A DNA stretch of 64,000 bases from Amblyornis subalaris. Lineage: Eukaryota > Chordata > Aves > Passeriformes > Ptilonorhynchidae. Each line of letters opens with the position of its first letter. The stretch's first letter is position 1. The stretch spans positions 14,531,326 through 14,595,325 of the forward strand of contig JACAXG010000009.1 of the NCBI GenBank assembly GCA_018881555.1. The letters run 5' to 3'. Position numbers and translations under genes: made by a program. Positions 1 to 12,800 of the stretch are shown one piece after another. A model generated the notes under the pieces. It had not been told where the DNA came from. It saw nothing but the letters and a program-made list of their open reading frames with translations, and did not search any database.

Positions 1-1949
1 TGTAACATCTACCTTCCAGGGATCCTGGGAAACTACCCTTATCTCAGGATATTTTTCAGTTGCAGAATTATCCAGCCCTAATGCCCAGTGATATTTTAGT
101 ATCTTTACATTAACCTCTGTGATTAATACACATTTTTGAGTAAAAAGATTTTATTAACCTGAAGTTAAATTTATTATGGTAAATTTTCTTCTGAGTACTT
201 GAAGTCTTTTGGGGAATGCAACCCACTCTCGCTTGCTTACTCACTGATGGGCACTTAGGAACATGAGGTGATCCCACAGGCAACTTCAAGGTCATGGCTG
301 CAGGTCTGTGCTGCCATCAAAAACTAGAGGACCAGTCTGTGCTCTTGTGAGAACCTCAAGGCACATATTTGTGTTTGTAATTTTATACCTTCAGCAGCAC
401 ACTCATCACAATCGAAGAATGGAACTTGTAGATAACACTACAAAAATATTTATTTTATTCCTATGAAACCACCTGGCCTGTAAGCCCTAGTGAGCCATGC
501 CCTTTCTTATTTGCAATGTGTAAGCTGACATCCCGGGCTGATGCTTGACTCTGAAGGCAACAGAGGAAGTGCTTTCAGCCCCAATGTGGTTCAGACAGCT
601 CAATCTTTGGCACTTCTTCATTACCGACTAAATATATGTCCTTTAACAAAGGTTAAAACTTTGTATGTGAGGACAATAAATTCTTGATTTACTGTCATTT
701 CCTTTAGCTCTGTCCCTTGGCTAGCTTTCTGTGGGATTTATTTGATTAGGGCATAAATGAGACAAAATGGAATTATAATAGACATTTAAACAAAACTAAC
801 GTTTTCATGATTGTTCTGTGATTTATAGGTAATATGCAGAGGACAGAAGGATACTAATCAAAAGAGGAGAATTTTGTATGTAAAACCCAAACAATCCTGA
901 CGCAATCAAAATTGAACTGTTGTATGCAATTTCTTGATCATGATGGAATCACCAGTATCTTCATATTGGGCTTTTCATAAGGATCCTTCCGATAACTCTT
1001 TTATCCTTTCAGGTTCCCTAGACCATTATTTTGCTGATTGAGTGAAATAACTTACCAGGACAATATAAGCATACTTCAAATGCCTTAGGTATTGAAAGGC
1101 TGCACATCTTTATGCTTGCCCTTTCAATTTTTATGTGTTTGACAGTGAAGACTGGGCCTGATAAAATTGTTAAGAGGTTTCATTCTGTTATCTGGTGTTC
1201 CCTTTTCATCTTGCCAACCTCTGCACATCATCCAGATTAATGTTTCAAGTTACAGAAGGCTCAGTCTTTGGAGGTTTCAGACAGCAGCTCCCCCCATTTC
1301 TTTTCTTTCCACGTCGGAATCATATCTTTTTGAACTATGAGTTAGCACAGTTTTCTTGATTTGGCAGATTGCATTAGAATCATGTAGCACTGGACTTCGG
1401 GTTGTCAATTAGCAGCAGACTAACTCCATTGTTCACCAGACATTTCTTCTTCTGCCAGAGACATCTGCATTCACAAATACCCTGTGGAGACACAGAACTT
1501 GCTGCACTATGGAGAAAGCTGTGCTCCCATTGTTCAAATGGATGTTAGTAAAACGACCAAAACTACTCTCTGTCTCTAACGTCCTTCAGAACTGGCACAG
1601 ACATTGTTGAGTCACTTTTGACAGGAGGTGTACCTGTTGGGAACGACAAAAATGACCCTGAGGTCTGTTTCAGGCCTTTGCTTGATAAACAGATAAAGAA
1701 AATGGTGCATAAGGTACAGCAAGAAGCAGAATTCCTACATGTAATTCACTTATTCCTCCTGAGGAGGAGCAGTAATGTAGTCAGGTTCAGCCTTGGAAGA
1801 ACAGTCACCTGAATCTCCTTGCATGGAGAAAGACAAGAAATGCAAGAAGGAAGCTCCAACTCACATGCACTGGATTCCCTTCTAGAGGTGATGGTAGTCC
1901 CCATGGATAATATTGGACATATGCAAGAAGCAACAGTGGGAAGTCACAA
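1..1949. other. Intergenic DNA, no gene seen
   Basis: AT-rich sequence with stops in all frames; the longest open frames are about 60 codons, which is chance level. No repeat family, RNA gene or exon was recognised. Confidence 0.6.
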
Positions 1950-1959
1950 GAAAGGGAAT

Positions 1960-2120
1960 CCAGTCATGTTACAGAACAAAACCTCTTCAGGATGAGGGTG
2001 GTTAAGCACTGGAACACTTTGCGTAGGGAAGCTGTAGGTGAGGCCCAGAACAAATTCACCTCACTTTGAAATTAGCATTGTTAATTGGTCAGCCTAGAGG
2101 TCTGACTGGAATCTCCAACG
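1960..2120 (+). repeat. Weak CR1-like LINE trace
   Basis: Around 1975-2040 the + strand encodes, with interruptions, a stretch like the RMRVVKHWN...LRREAVG block found near the C-terminus of avian CR1 reverse transcriptases. Flanking homology is not clear. It would be an old, short 3' fragment. A repeat-library search is needed to confirm it. Confidence 0.35.
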
Positions 2121-2129
2121 AAACCCTAT

Positions 2130-3175
2130 CCTCATTCTTTCTATGGTTCAGTGTACTTTTAACTTAGGTACTATGCCTCCACCCCGCATCCAAAAATCTT
2201 CCTTGTTTCACAGTAATACTGAACGTGGAGATATTTACAGGTCTACTTGGTCACTGATCTTGCTCTGAGTATTTGAATGGATAAAACTAAGCACATTCAC
2301 AGAACAGGGCTGTATATGTACATGTGGATATTGGGACAATCTTTTCCCCATCCTACCTTTCCCATCTCCACAAAAGTTTCAAGAGTTTTAAAATTTTGCT
2401 TTTGCCAACTTCCATTTCAATGATGTTTGCAGACTGCAACAGCCCTTATCTTTCTAAATGATTTCTGTTTTGCAGTTGCCACTAATACAGAAATAAAATT
2501 ATTTGTGATCTTTTTCTATGCTCATCAAGAAAACATCTTGAAAATGACTGAAAAAAAGACATTCTTTTTGATGCCTCAGCAGTGCCTTGCAATTTTTGAA
2601 AAGGAAAGGTAACTGTTTGAGCAATATCTGTCAATGTTCAAAGACTGCCTCAAGGATGAGTCACTAGGGCTGGCAAATGCCACCTTAAAAATGCCAATAG
2701 GCTGTGGTTCTCCTTTCTCATTATACAGAATGAAATATTACCTTGATGTAATTTTCATACACTAACATTGCCCTCTCCTACACTACACTCCACACAAATT
2801 GTATTTACACTACTGTAACTCAAATGATCAAAGGTGTATTGTTTATGTTAAACGTTACAGAAATTTTTTATCAGAGATGGTAAAAACCAAGACAGCCTCT
2901 GACAAAATCTGCAGAGCCTTCCAGGACCAAGTTAAATATACTCAGCTTCATAAATTCAGTACAAAGGATATTTTCAGCTATACGAAGGCCAACACATGCA
3001 ATTTTGTGAATGCTAACCATAAAGAGACTGTACATGCTCTTCTCATAAAAATATATCTATATATGTGTGCCTAATTTTACCCTTGGTACATACTCATCTT
3101 TTATTCAAAAGAATGGGAAGGCAGAGCAATAGGAACTACTTATAAGCTTTAGTACAGGCCAGATAAGAGGACAGT
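2130..3175. other. Intergenic DNA, no gene seen
   Basis: No recognisable exon, repeat or RNA. An open frame of 91 codons at 2799-3074 on the + strand has no domain I recognise and is within chance length. Confidence 0.55.
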
Positions 3176-3179
3176 GGAC

Positions 3180-3745
3180 TGGCTCAGCTGCCAAACTTAA
3201 CAGGTGAAGGTCCAGCTGGAAGCCAGTCACCGGTGACGCACCTTGAGGGTTGATATGGGGCAATACTGGTGAAGCTCCTCATTAGTGATCTGGATAGCGA
3301 CACTGAAGGTAGCACCAGCTTGTTGTCGATGACACAAAACTGGGAGGAGCAGTTGATACACCAGACAGGCATGTTTCCACTCCAGAGGACTTTTACAAAG
3401 GTACAAGAAATGGTCAGACGAGAACATTATGAATTTCAACAAAGGCAAACACCCATTCCTCATCAGGAATAACCTCTTGCACCAGTACCGGCTGGACGCA
3501 ATCTGGCTGGAAAACAGCTTTGCAGACAAGGACCTTGTGGTCCATTCTTACTGTGCGAGGGATCAAATACTGAATGAGGTTGCCCAGTGAGGATGTGGAG
3601 CCTCCATCTTTGGAGATATTCAAAACCCAACTGGACAGAGCTGAGAGTTATCTGCTGAAGCTGATCCTGCTTTGAACAGGGACTTTGCAGCAGATGATCT
3701 CCAGAGGTCCATTCCAACCTCAGCCATTCTCTGTTTCTCTGTTAT
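3180..3745 (+). repeat. CR1 LINE fragment, internally deleted
   Basis: The + strand resembles the second half of an avian CR1 ORF2. It shows a degenerate 'SGVPQG' block near 3225-3265, then DLDSDTEG (about 3287-3310), FNKGK-like sequence near 3430-3450 and a KDLVV block near 3523-3545. Right after this it jumps to the CR1 3' end, including a 'gatctccagaggtccattccaacctcagccattctctg'-type tail (split here: gatctccaga at 3696, ccattctctg at 3723). The part of the reverse transcriptase between these blocks is missing, so an internal deletion near 3545-3575 is inferred. Several stops and frame changes make it non-functional. Confidence 0.7.
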
Positions 3746-3764
3746 TTCACAAACATCAAAGAAT

Positions 3765-4235
3765 AGTGGTTGGCATGGTCCTGAACTCAGCCAAATGTAT
3801 CCTGGGCTGCATCCAAACAAGTGTGGCCAGCAAGCTGAGGAAGGGGATTCTGCCCCTCTACTCCACTTTCATGGGATCCCACCTGGAATACTGTGCTCAG
3901 GTCTGGGGCCCCAAGCACAGGAAGGACACAGAGCAGTCGGAGGGACTTTTTAGAAGGGTGTGTAGTGATAGGATAAGGGGGTATGGCTTTAAACTGAAAG
4001 AGGGTAGACCTAATATTAGGAGTAAAATCTTTACTGTGAGGGTGGTAAGGCACTGGAACAGGCTGCCCAGAGAATCTGTGGCTTCCCATCCCTGGAAATG
4101 TTCAAGCCCAGCTCGGAGAGGGGCTTTGAGCAACCTGACTAGTGGAAAGTGTCCCTGGTCCTTCCAAGAGTGTTGGACTAAATGGTCTTTAAATGTCCCT
4201 TCGAACTGAAACCTTTTCATTTTATGATTCTACAA
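3765..4235 (+). repeat. CR1 LINE 3' fragment
   Basis: An open stretch on the + strand encodes CR1 ORF2 C-terminal blocks: ILGCI..SVASK, ILPLYS, HLEYC.QVWGP, FKLKEGR and VRVVRHWNRLPRE. It is followed at 4175-4235 by the family's terminal sequence (ggactaaatggtctttaaa, tcccttcgaactgaa) and a worn tail of the 'ttctatgattct' type (ttttatgattctac). The insert lies directly downstream of another CR1 3' end in the same orientation. It is a 5'-truncated, dead copy, which is the usual state of CR1 in birds. Confidence 0.8.
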
Positions 4236-4239
4236 ACTA

Positions 4240-7200
4240 TTTTGAAATAATATAAAAGCTAAAACCACAAAATAATAGCAGAATTTAGGATCTAAAGTAA
4301 TCATCCTTTAGACAAAACTCCTGGAAAAATGCACTAATGTGATAGAAAATGCTAAGTTTTTGAAAGGTTTTTACACTAAGGCCATGCAATATAATGGAGA
4401 ATTGTATCACTTCCACAGATGTGAGAATGGGATACTTCAGAAAATCTAGACAAATATTTTAATATTCTATTAAAGCTGAAAGATTTCTAGTATAATTTTC
4501 ATAAAACCATACTATTTCTCAATAGCAGACATTTGGTTTCCTCACATCATTTAGATCCTCAACAGTAGTGTTAACATTCTTTTTTTTATTGTTATTTTTG
4601 GCTTTCTTTTACTTTCACTGATTGAAAAAAATGAAACACAACAATGATAAACTCAATTCAGAGTTGTTGTATCTAGTTACTAGAGCATACATTGTATCTG
4701 TCATGATCTTTTACGCTGCAGAGAACTAGCAAATGCTTTTAGCCTTTGTGACTCCTTACGGAGAGTGCGTTCATTACTGTCTGGTTTTATACACACTTCA
4801 TGGGAGCGCAGTTCTTTTTTTACTCTCTGGCATTCTCTCTGAGGCGTAACAGCTAAAAACACTGTTTAACTTCAAGTCTAGTGCAGGATGGCTATGAAAC
4901 ATCAGAGATAAAAGAGTTAGGGTTTTTTTAAATACAATCACTACAAGATCTTTCAAAAATAAAGTACAATAAAATAAAACAAACCAAAATAAAATAAAAT
5001 CCACACACTGTTCTACAAGATCACCTGAAAGTGTGCCTAGCGTGTCTGATAGATATATGACAATCAGGCAGGTATGCGATTTCCTCATTGGTGGAATCAC
5101 ACAGGAAGTGCATCATCCTGTTGTGTAAAACTCTTCTGACGTGAGTCCCCAGACACCGAGTACAGAACATATTTGCCAGCCAAGCCATTGCTGTATGTGA
5201 ACTTCATGCTTCAATGTGCTTGGTGTTGGAGAGTATTTGAGTGCTGTACATGCTCTGGGTTTAGTCAGTCTGTGCCTTCCCTTTTTGAGGAATTCTGACA
5301 TTAATTGTCTTCCACTAAATCTAAACCAGTTCTTACTCTCTGTAAGAGCAATATGTAAAAATGTTACTGTGTGTGTTTTCATGGTGGATAATTTTCTTCT
5401 TCTACAATTTTAAAACTCACATGAGTCCAACGATTTTCTCCATTGTTCATTTTTACAGTAAACCAGGTGTGTCAGTGATCATACAATGCACAGCAACTGG
5501 AGAAAAGAGATCCAGACTATGTAATGGCTTCTCGTTCTTCATTTTGGTGTTTCCCTAACAATTGTCAGGTAAGTACAGAATGTGGTATCCACCTCTTTCT
5601 TCCTTTGTATTATACAATACTCTAAAAATCTAAGAGTTATGGTTAAACACAGAGGCTATAAGAAGCTTCAGCAGGTGCTATGGCATTTTCTGCTATAAAA
5701 CTGCACTTGTTCAGGAGGGCTTCAGTTACATTTTAGCAGGATGCTATTTATGCACATTTATTTCTCCTCTAAAAGTTTGCAAAGGGCAAACTAGGTAATG
5801 TGATTAAGTGCCTGAACACAGCAAAGGTTCCAAAAACTAGGTCATTATTGAGATTAACGACTGGATTAAAAGGATTTAGGAGAGTGGTAGGATTTTGATT
5901 TGCATATTACTCCAAAGACCTTTGACTTATGTAAAGCCTCCTCTTAAAGACTATCAAGCCAAAGTATTACATCAAGCAATTTAGTTGTTGCAAATTACTC
6001 TTGCCTGTTTTTCGACCTTGTGTGTTATTACCCATATTTCTATACTGGAATTATTTTTCATAATTCAGCACTTGGATTGCTCCTTTGGATGTGGAAAATG
6101 CAGGGGGAGGACTAATGTTAAAGAGATAAGTTGTAAAATAATTAAATCTTATTAAGTATAAGCTATGGGATTCTTGAAGGATTTTACCTGAGAGCATTTT
6201 AGCCAGCTGCTAAAAAAGGAGACCTTGTTTAACAACAGAAACCAGCAATTCAATCAAAATCAAGTCTCACTCAAAAGCCTCGCAAATGTATTTAATCTTT
6301 GTGCCACTCTACAAGGGTATACACGGATGTTTTTGTGTATGAGAAATGTATCTAAGAGCTCAAGCCTGTAACTGCTTTGGGCAATTGAACTTGAGGGTCT
6401 ACATGGCTGAAGTCACCTATTTAGCATCAGCTAAAGGAAAAAATTAGTTTTAGGGGTTACTTAGTATAAAAATCCCTCCATTGGCAGCATGTGTTTGTGT
6501 TTCACCCTATGTGAGAAGGTTGCTTATGGCATTTGTATGTAAGAAGGAGGGTGGGGTGCCTTTCTGTGGGGAATTTAGCACACACAAATGTGATTATGGG
6601 AAAGAGGACAGATGACATTCTGAGGATGAGTGGTTCTGTAAGACACACATTTGTGACAAAAAGCAAAAGAGGCAAAAAGCCCCCAACACACATCAGGATT
6701 AGGAAAGTAAATAATTTTAGGATTTTCAGCGGAAGTTCAGTAAATGACAGCAAATACTTGCAGATCATATTTTCATGAAACATAGCCTTCATATATTATC
6801 CAGTCATTTGTGTCTGAAGAGCACTGTATTTATTTTTATGTACCTCTAACCTGACAAATATTCTTACTATTTTACTGCTCTGATTTCAAACAGTAATACT
6901 GAAAAATGTCTGTGTCCACTGGCCCATCAGGGTCGGGATGATGTCATTTCAGAAATTGCTTCAATCCCCCTCAACCTCAAAACTACAAATTCTACTCAAA
7001 AGTGCTAGTAACACTGAAATGTCTGAAGAAAAGATAAATAAGGATCATTAAAGGATCATTAGTTGATCTAAGGGATTAATGTAAATATGTTACTCACAAC
7101 ATGTAAGTTTTTTCTGGGTAAATCAATTTTAATTATGCATTGAGTGAATCAATACAGAATTAAGGTCAAGGAATGGTCCAATAGGATGAGTTTAGATTTA

Positions 7201-9705
7201 TTGTTCAGAAGTTGTTTTAGTATCAAGATATCACTTGTGCAAAGTTGTATGAGTCCATCAGTAACTTCCAGATTTCAAAAACCCCAAACTAGAACATACA
7301 AGTCTTACATTTAGAAAACACTAGAGCTGCTCTAAGAAGCCAACTTCAGCTCTAAAAAACTGTAGCTTTCAACATTTTTTTCTGTCAGGACTTTTGTGGC
7401 AGAGTTGTGATGAGGAACAGAGCTTTTCCACCTCCTGGCTTCATCCACTTAATTTTGCTTGCAGTCAAGCTTCCATTTCTACAGCATTCAGATTTCATCA
7501 GATGTTTTCTCCTCTCTAAAAATATTGTTCTTCTTCATTTCCTTAAGCACTTTTCCACTGTAATTACAAAAAACAATATTGTAAATGTGCATTGTGAAAA
7601 GGTGTCACCACATTTTTAAATCTGGTCTCTGAGGTCCCAAGGTTGGAAGCAGAGGGATAAAAAGAGCTAGAACAAAAGCTTATATGGTAAATTGACCTGA
7701 CTAATGTCTGTGGTTCTAACCAGGTGCTAGATTTTGATCCCAGGATTTTAATCTTTTTTCTGTTCTACTTAATTAATGTCCTTTGACTTTAAAACGTGAG
7801 GATCGGAATGCAGGCTGCCTCAGTTAAAGACAAGACCTCAATATCTAAGGTGCAAATTTAGCTTCTCTGTATTGTTTCCTTATTCTCTTCTGGAGTTTTG
7901 GCTGTAATATCTTCAGAAGGAGGTTTGGAGAACCGGCCCTATCCAAAAGTGCATATAACCTGATGGTAAAGGCCAGCACTCCAGAAGCAAGAACTGTGCC
8001 TTTGAACTTTGTTAGACTGAGGAGATGCCCAGGCCAGGAATCCTACACATCCTAGTAAAAGTGCCCTTGCCACTAAGCTGTAGCATTAGAAGTAATTTGT
8101 AGTGATAAGCTGTTGCAACTACCGTTCATGGAGAGTCACATCTTGTTGATTTACTTTGGACATGTCGTGAGGATAGCTAGCAGATCACTCCCTTGAGGGG
8201 ATTCACATTGAGAAGTGCCATGTTGCTGGATTCCCTTCAAGTCTGAATAGAAGATAGATGCTGAAAGATCCAACCGCAATGCTCATGGTCCCACAGAAAA
8301 CAGAATTTTAGCTACCAGGGAACCTCAGAGGCACAGAAGTACAAAACAGCTGAGTAAGTGATGTGGAGTTGTAATATTCAAACCTGATTTTGGTGTTTAA
8401 GAGCCTTAACGAAGTCCTTCAAAACGATGGCAGGTTGGGAAGGCACGGCACACTGGCACAGAAGTGCTGTAACGGAGCAAATGCCTGTGCCACGGGTTCT
8501 TCAGAGCTCTCCACAGAGGGGAGAGGGTGCTCCTGCAGCCAGCCCTGCGGCAGATCCCCGAGGAGCTGCGTGGGAGACCCTCCACACACAGCCGCTGGCT
8601 GCCTCCAAGCCGTGTGCAGCAAACAAGCACATATTGGTGGGTTGTACTGGTTCATCACCACTGACACAAACATGTTTATTGTTATCTGTTCTTGGCTTCG
8701 GTAGCTGTTTCTTGCTCCAGCACAGGTTCCTGTTTAACAAAGGATTAAATTATGTTCTCTGCAAAATGAAGAAGTAACTAAGTGGCATTTCTTTTACTTT
8801 TGAGGATCAAAGCAAACATTACCACGCAAAATCAGGATCATTTTAAGAGAAGATTAATTGTTTTTTAATTACTAATTCTTATTTGCAGAATCTATAAGGA
8901 AGCAGCCCTGAAAGAATAAGTCGTAAACATCAGTTATAACTGCTACAGAACAACAACTTCATAACTCTGGATTAAGGAAACCTTCCTTTAAAATCGTCAG
9001 AGATAAACCACAATTTTTCCCCATCATTCTTGCAGACATTATGTTTTGGAACGAGATTTCTGGTTTCTCTCCAACTGTTTCATATCTCTGAGGCAGGGAA
9101 AAGTGACCTCAACAGAGTCAGTGGAGAAAATCAATTCCAGAAAGAAGCTCCATGTTGTTAGATGACTAGTGAAGTCAAAGTGTTCAGCCAAGGATGGCTT
9201 AAGCAGCTTGGCCAATACAGCTGATAAACATGCACTCAGCAAGCTTGCTACCAAAAAACTAAAAATTCAAGCTACTGCTTGAAGATTCTTGTTCTTCAAC
9301 CAAAAGTATTTAAAATCTTTCATGTATAGGACACAAAGAAGAAGAAGAGATTCTTGCTTTTTTTTTAAGAAAACAAATTTTCTCAGAAGAAGCAGCCACT
9401 TTAAGTAACAATGCAATATCTCTAGTTTCACTCTTACACAAACATTTTAAAAAATCAGGTATGCACACCATAAACTTTAGCGGGGCAACATAAGAAGAGC
9501 TCTAGATCACAGGGACTGTGCAGTACCATTGGAAGTTTAAGATTTGGACTTCTCAGTAGCTCCAGAAGGTCTCAAGCAGCCCCAATATCTTGATGCCTTA
9601 TTCAATCATCTAGACATAAAGGGCCACCTTTTCCAAGATTCTCAAGATAAGAAGATGTCAACAGAAAATTTCTGGTAGAAACCAGACATGTTTGTATAAT
9701 TTTAG
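4240..9705. other. Intergenic DNA, no gene seen
   Basis: AT-rich DNA without a recognised exon or repeat. The segment 8407-8620 is clearly more GC-rich than its surroundings and holds overlapping open frames of 74-116 codons on both strands. None has a recognisable domain. An A-rich low-complexity patch lies at about 4955-5000. Confidence 0.55.
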
Positions 9706-9709
9706 GAAG

Positions 9710-9845
9710 TTTATTGGTTTGGGTTTGGAATGGTGGAGTGTTTTGTGTGTTTGTTTGCTTGTGTGTTTTGGTGGGGGTTTTGTTCGTTTTTTTTGTTGGT
9801 TTTTTTTTTTTAAATTTATTTTTTGTTTTGTTGTTGGTTTGTGGA
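9710..9845 (+). repeat. T/G-rich low-complexity tract
   Basis: About 135 bases of almost pure T and G on the + strand, with homopolymer T runs near 9788-9812. It contains no consistent repeat unit. The open frames that cross it on both strands (Phe/Gly/Trp-rich, or Lys/Gln/Thr-rich) are artefacts of this composition. Confidence 0.85.
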
Positions 9846-9849
9846 TTTT

Positions 9850-12800
9850 ATTAAATCCCATAGGTATGTACAGGAATATTTGGAAATGTTAAGTTGTGGC
9901 CAAGAATTTCTTCCCCAGTTTCTACTGTACACACAGGATTCACCNACCTTTACCTATATAGTAGTTGGGCTTCTACACCAAGTTATATGACTATGTTCCC
10001 TGGAACAGGTAAGTGGGTTCCAGAGAGCCATTAATTCCAACCTGGCTGAGATACCTTTTTTAGGATAAACTGTACCACCCTCAGAAGGTTTTTGTCACTT
10101 TTCACTGACTCTCACTTAGACTAGACTTTTTACTTCTAGATGGCTAAAATTAGGTGAATCCCATAAGAAAAGACAGTTTCAATGATGAATGGGAAGGTGA
10201 GAGAAACAACAAAGGAGCTTTTTAAAATACATTTTAGAATTGATCAGCGCAGTGTGTAGCCCTTATCAAATCAGTACCAGAAACTGCATTTTTTTTATTT
10301 ATCTAAGTTTTAATTACTTCAGCTGGAATGCAGAGAACAGCTATTAGTAAGAGGATGCTACGATTTGCCACTCAAATTCAGCCTGCTACTCAGAAAATTC
10401 CTTGTATTAAAGAAATGAATTAAATTGTCTGTCTTTTCTTTTAATAATAGGTAATGTAGATTATAGACTATTTCCATCAGGATAGGCTGCCATATCAACT
10501 TAACTTACAAGTGGTCTGACCATAGTATATTTTGAATACACACACAAACATGCACATTTCTCCAAACTCCAGCTGCAGAATGGAGTGGCTTCCAAAAATA
10601 ATTGCATCATTTTAAGCTTCTCTTGCTACTACTGAGAGTTCACATGTGATATATAAATTGTATCTAAAATGTTGGAAGAATGAGCAAAAGAATCGACAAT
10701 TATTTCACACGATACAACAGCTGTGCTTATACCATGGGGCAATGTGTGAATCTCTACGATCGAATTCTCTTTGTGAATTCTAGCTGCAGTATATCCCCAT
10801 GTATCCCAGTTTACTCTAGCAGGAAATTCAGGTGCCCATGGTGCTTTCATATACTCCAAGAGATTTCAGTCAGCAAAGAGCATGGCACAGCTCAAAGTGT
10901 GCCCACTTTGCAGCACAGAAACAACCAGTATGAGCTAATTAAGTATGTTGTAATGAAAACAGGATGAATTCGCTAGTAATGGTTACCTAAAACCAGCATG
11001 GGTGTGGCTTTAGGTTGGGACTACCTTGTTAAACATTCAGCAGAGCAAACTTGTGATCAAATTCTTAAACTGCCTATATTTTATTTAGGTCATAATTATC
11101 TTGTTCCTTGCTGCTGCCCTTGTGAGGTGCTCCCACTTTGAGTCTGCAAAAGACCTCTCCCTCTCCCTTCTCCCTCCCTCCCTCTCCCTCTCCTTCCCTT
11201 CCATAGCCATTATATTGAAAGAGGAAAAAATCAATAAGGGTCACACATCTTGTTTTTATTTATGAACTAATTCAATTACCTCAGATGAAATACTGATGTT
11301 TCCAACTATATGTTTTAAAGCTTCCCACAAGTGATTTATACTGTGGGATTTACAGGCCACTAATTTTACTCACCTGATATATTGTTTTGCAACCAAAAAA
11401 AATCTCTGAGAGATATGAGATTCATTGTAGCCTTCTATCTGTTCACACTGCACAGCTGAATAGCCTGGGGTAACCAAAAGAAGAGCATCTTCTGTGGCTC
11501 TGTATCCTGTATGCAGAGATCTACAGTGTGATCCAAAACATCACCTACATCCCTGAAGTAGAAGATCCCACAGGATTAGGCAATATCTAGACTATGGATA
11601 AGATGTGCTCTACACCACAACCCTAATGTCCTCGTGATCCCAATCACTGGCCAGTGGTGAGCAGGGCTTTGCAGGCAGCTCCCTCCTGAGCTGTGCTCTG
11701 GGCTTGCTATCTGCCCCAGGGGTGCCATGGCAGCACTGTACACATGCCACAAGGGGCAAGACATAGCTTGAGTCCTCTCAGAACTGGAAATCCCAATGAG
11801 ATCTTGAGGTCTCAAACCAAAAAATAAACTATTCTCTGTTACTAATGGAGTTATTGGACATGTGCCATCCTGTGGGAAACAAAAATTCAACATTTTTCAA
11901 GCAGAGAGATCAAGAGGAAACAGTACTGCCAGTGGTTCAGGCCAAAAAACCATGGACAAGGTATTCTTTGAGTATCTGTTTATGTAATTTATTAAAGAAA
12001 TCTCACATTACAGAATCCAGAAAAGAATTTATGTGGAAACATGATTCTTTCTTCTCTTTCTTGACAGCAGAAAGAAAATCAAACTATAAAAAGCTTAAGG
12101 AAATATGAAGGATGCAAAATCAAGCCAAGCTGAGTCAGGAAAGTCATACTTGTGGCTGTAATTCATGATGGTTTGGGAGTAAGGGGCAGTGTCACTTTTG
12201 TTTTAATTTAATGAAAAGACCACTTTGGGCAAGGCCTTCTGGCTTATTTTTTCAGCTTGGATTTGTCTTTTCCTGTCAATATGGTGATTCAAAATTAAAA
12301 GATTAAATCCAAGAATCAAAATTTAAAAGGCTGTTGAGGTTCCTGTCAAAGGTACAGACTAAATTTACACACCTGTACAGAGGGAACTCCAAAGAACAGA
12401 CACCTTTATAGTAATTTTACCTGCAAAAATAAACCTTACATATATAAATGGAAAAAAACCCTCAGTTTTGTAGTTAAAGACAGTTTTTCTCATTTTCAGT
12501 TTTTCTTTTTCTTAACACTTCTAAATATTTTTACCACATCACAATGCATTCAAACATAGTGAAAAAATTTATGAAAGCTGAGGTGTCATTTTTCACTACT
12601 TCTCCATTTTTCAGTTTCCAATTTCATCAACATCAACACCAAAAAATACTGTTAATTTTTCTCATCCTCCAGGGTTCTCATTTGAGAAAGTAAATGAAAA
12701 CAAGAATCTTGACCTTTCAATTAATATGTTTTAGGCTACATCATGAGCTGGAGATATATTTAGGCTATTAATTTCAAGGTAATCATTAATTAATTGCATT

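Noticed and set aside
9692..9892. Phe/Gly/Trp-rich open frame
   Set aside because: Produced by the T/G-rich low-complexity tract.
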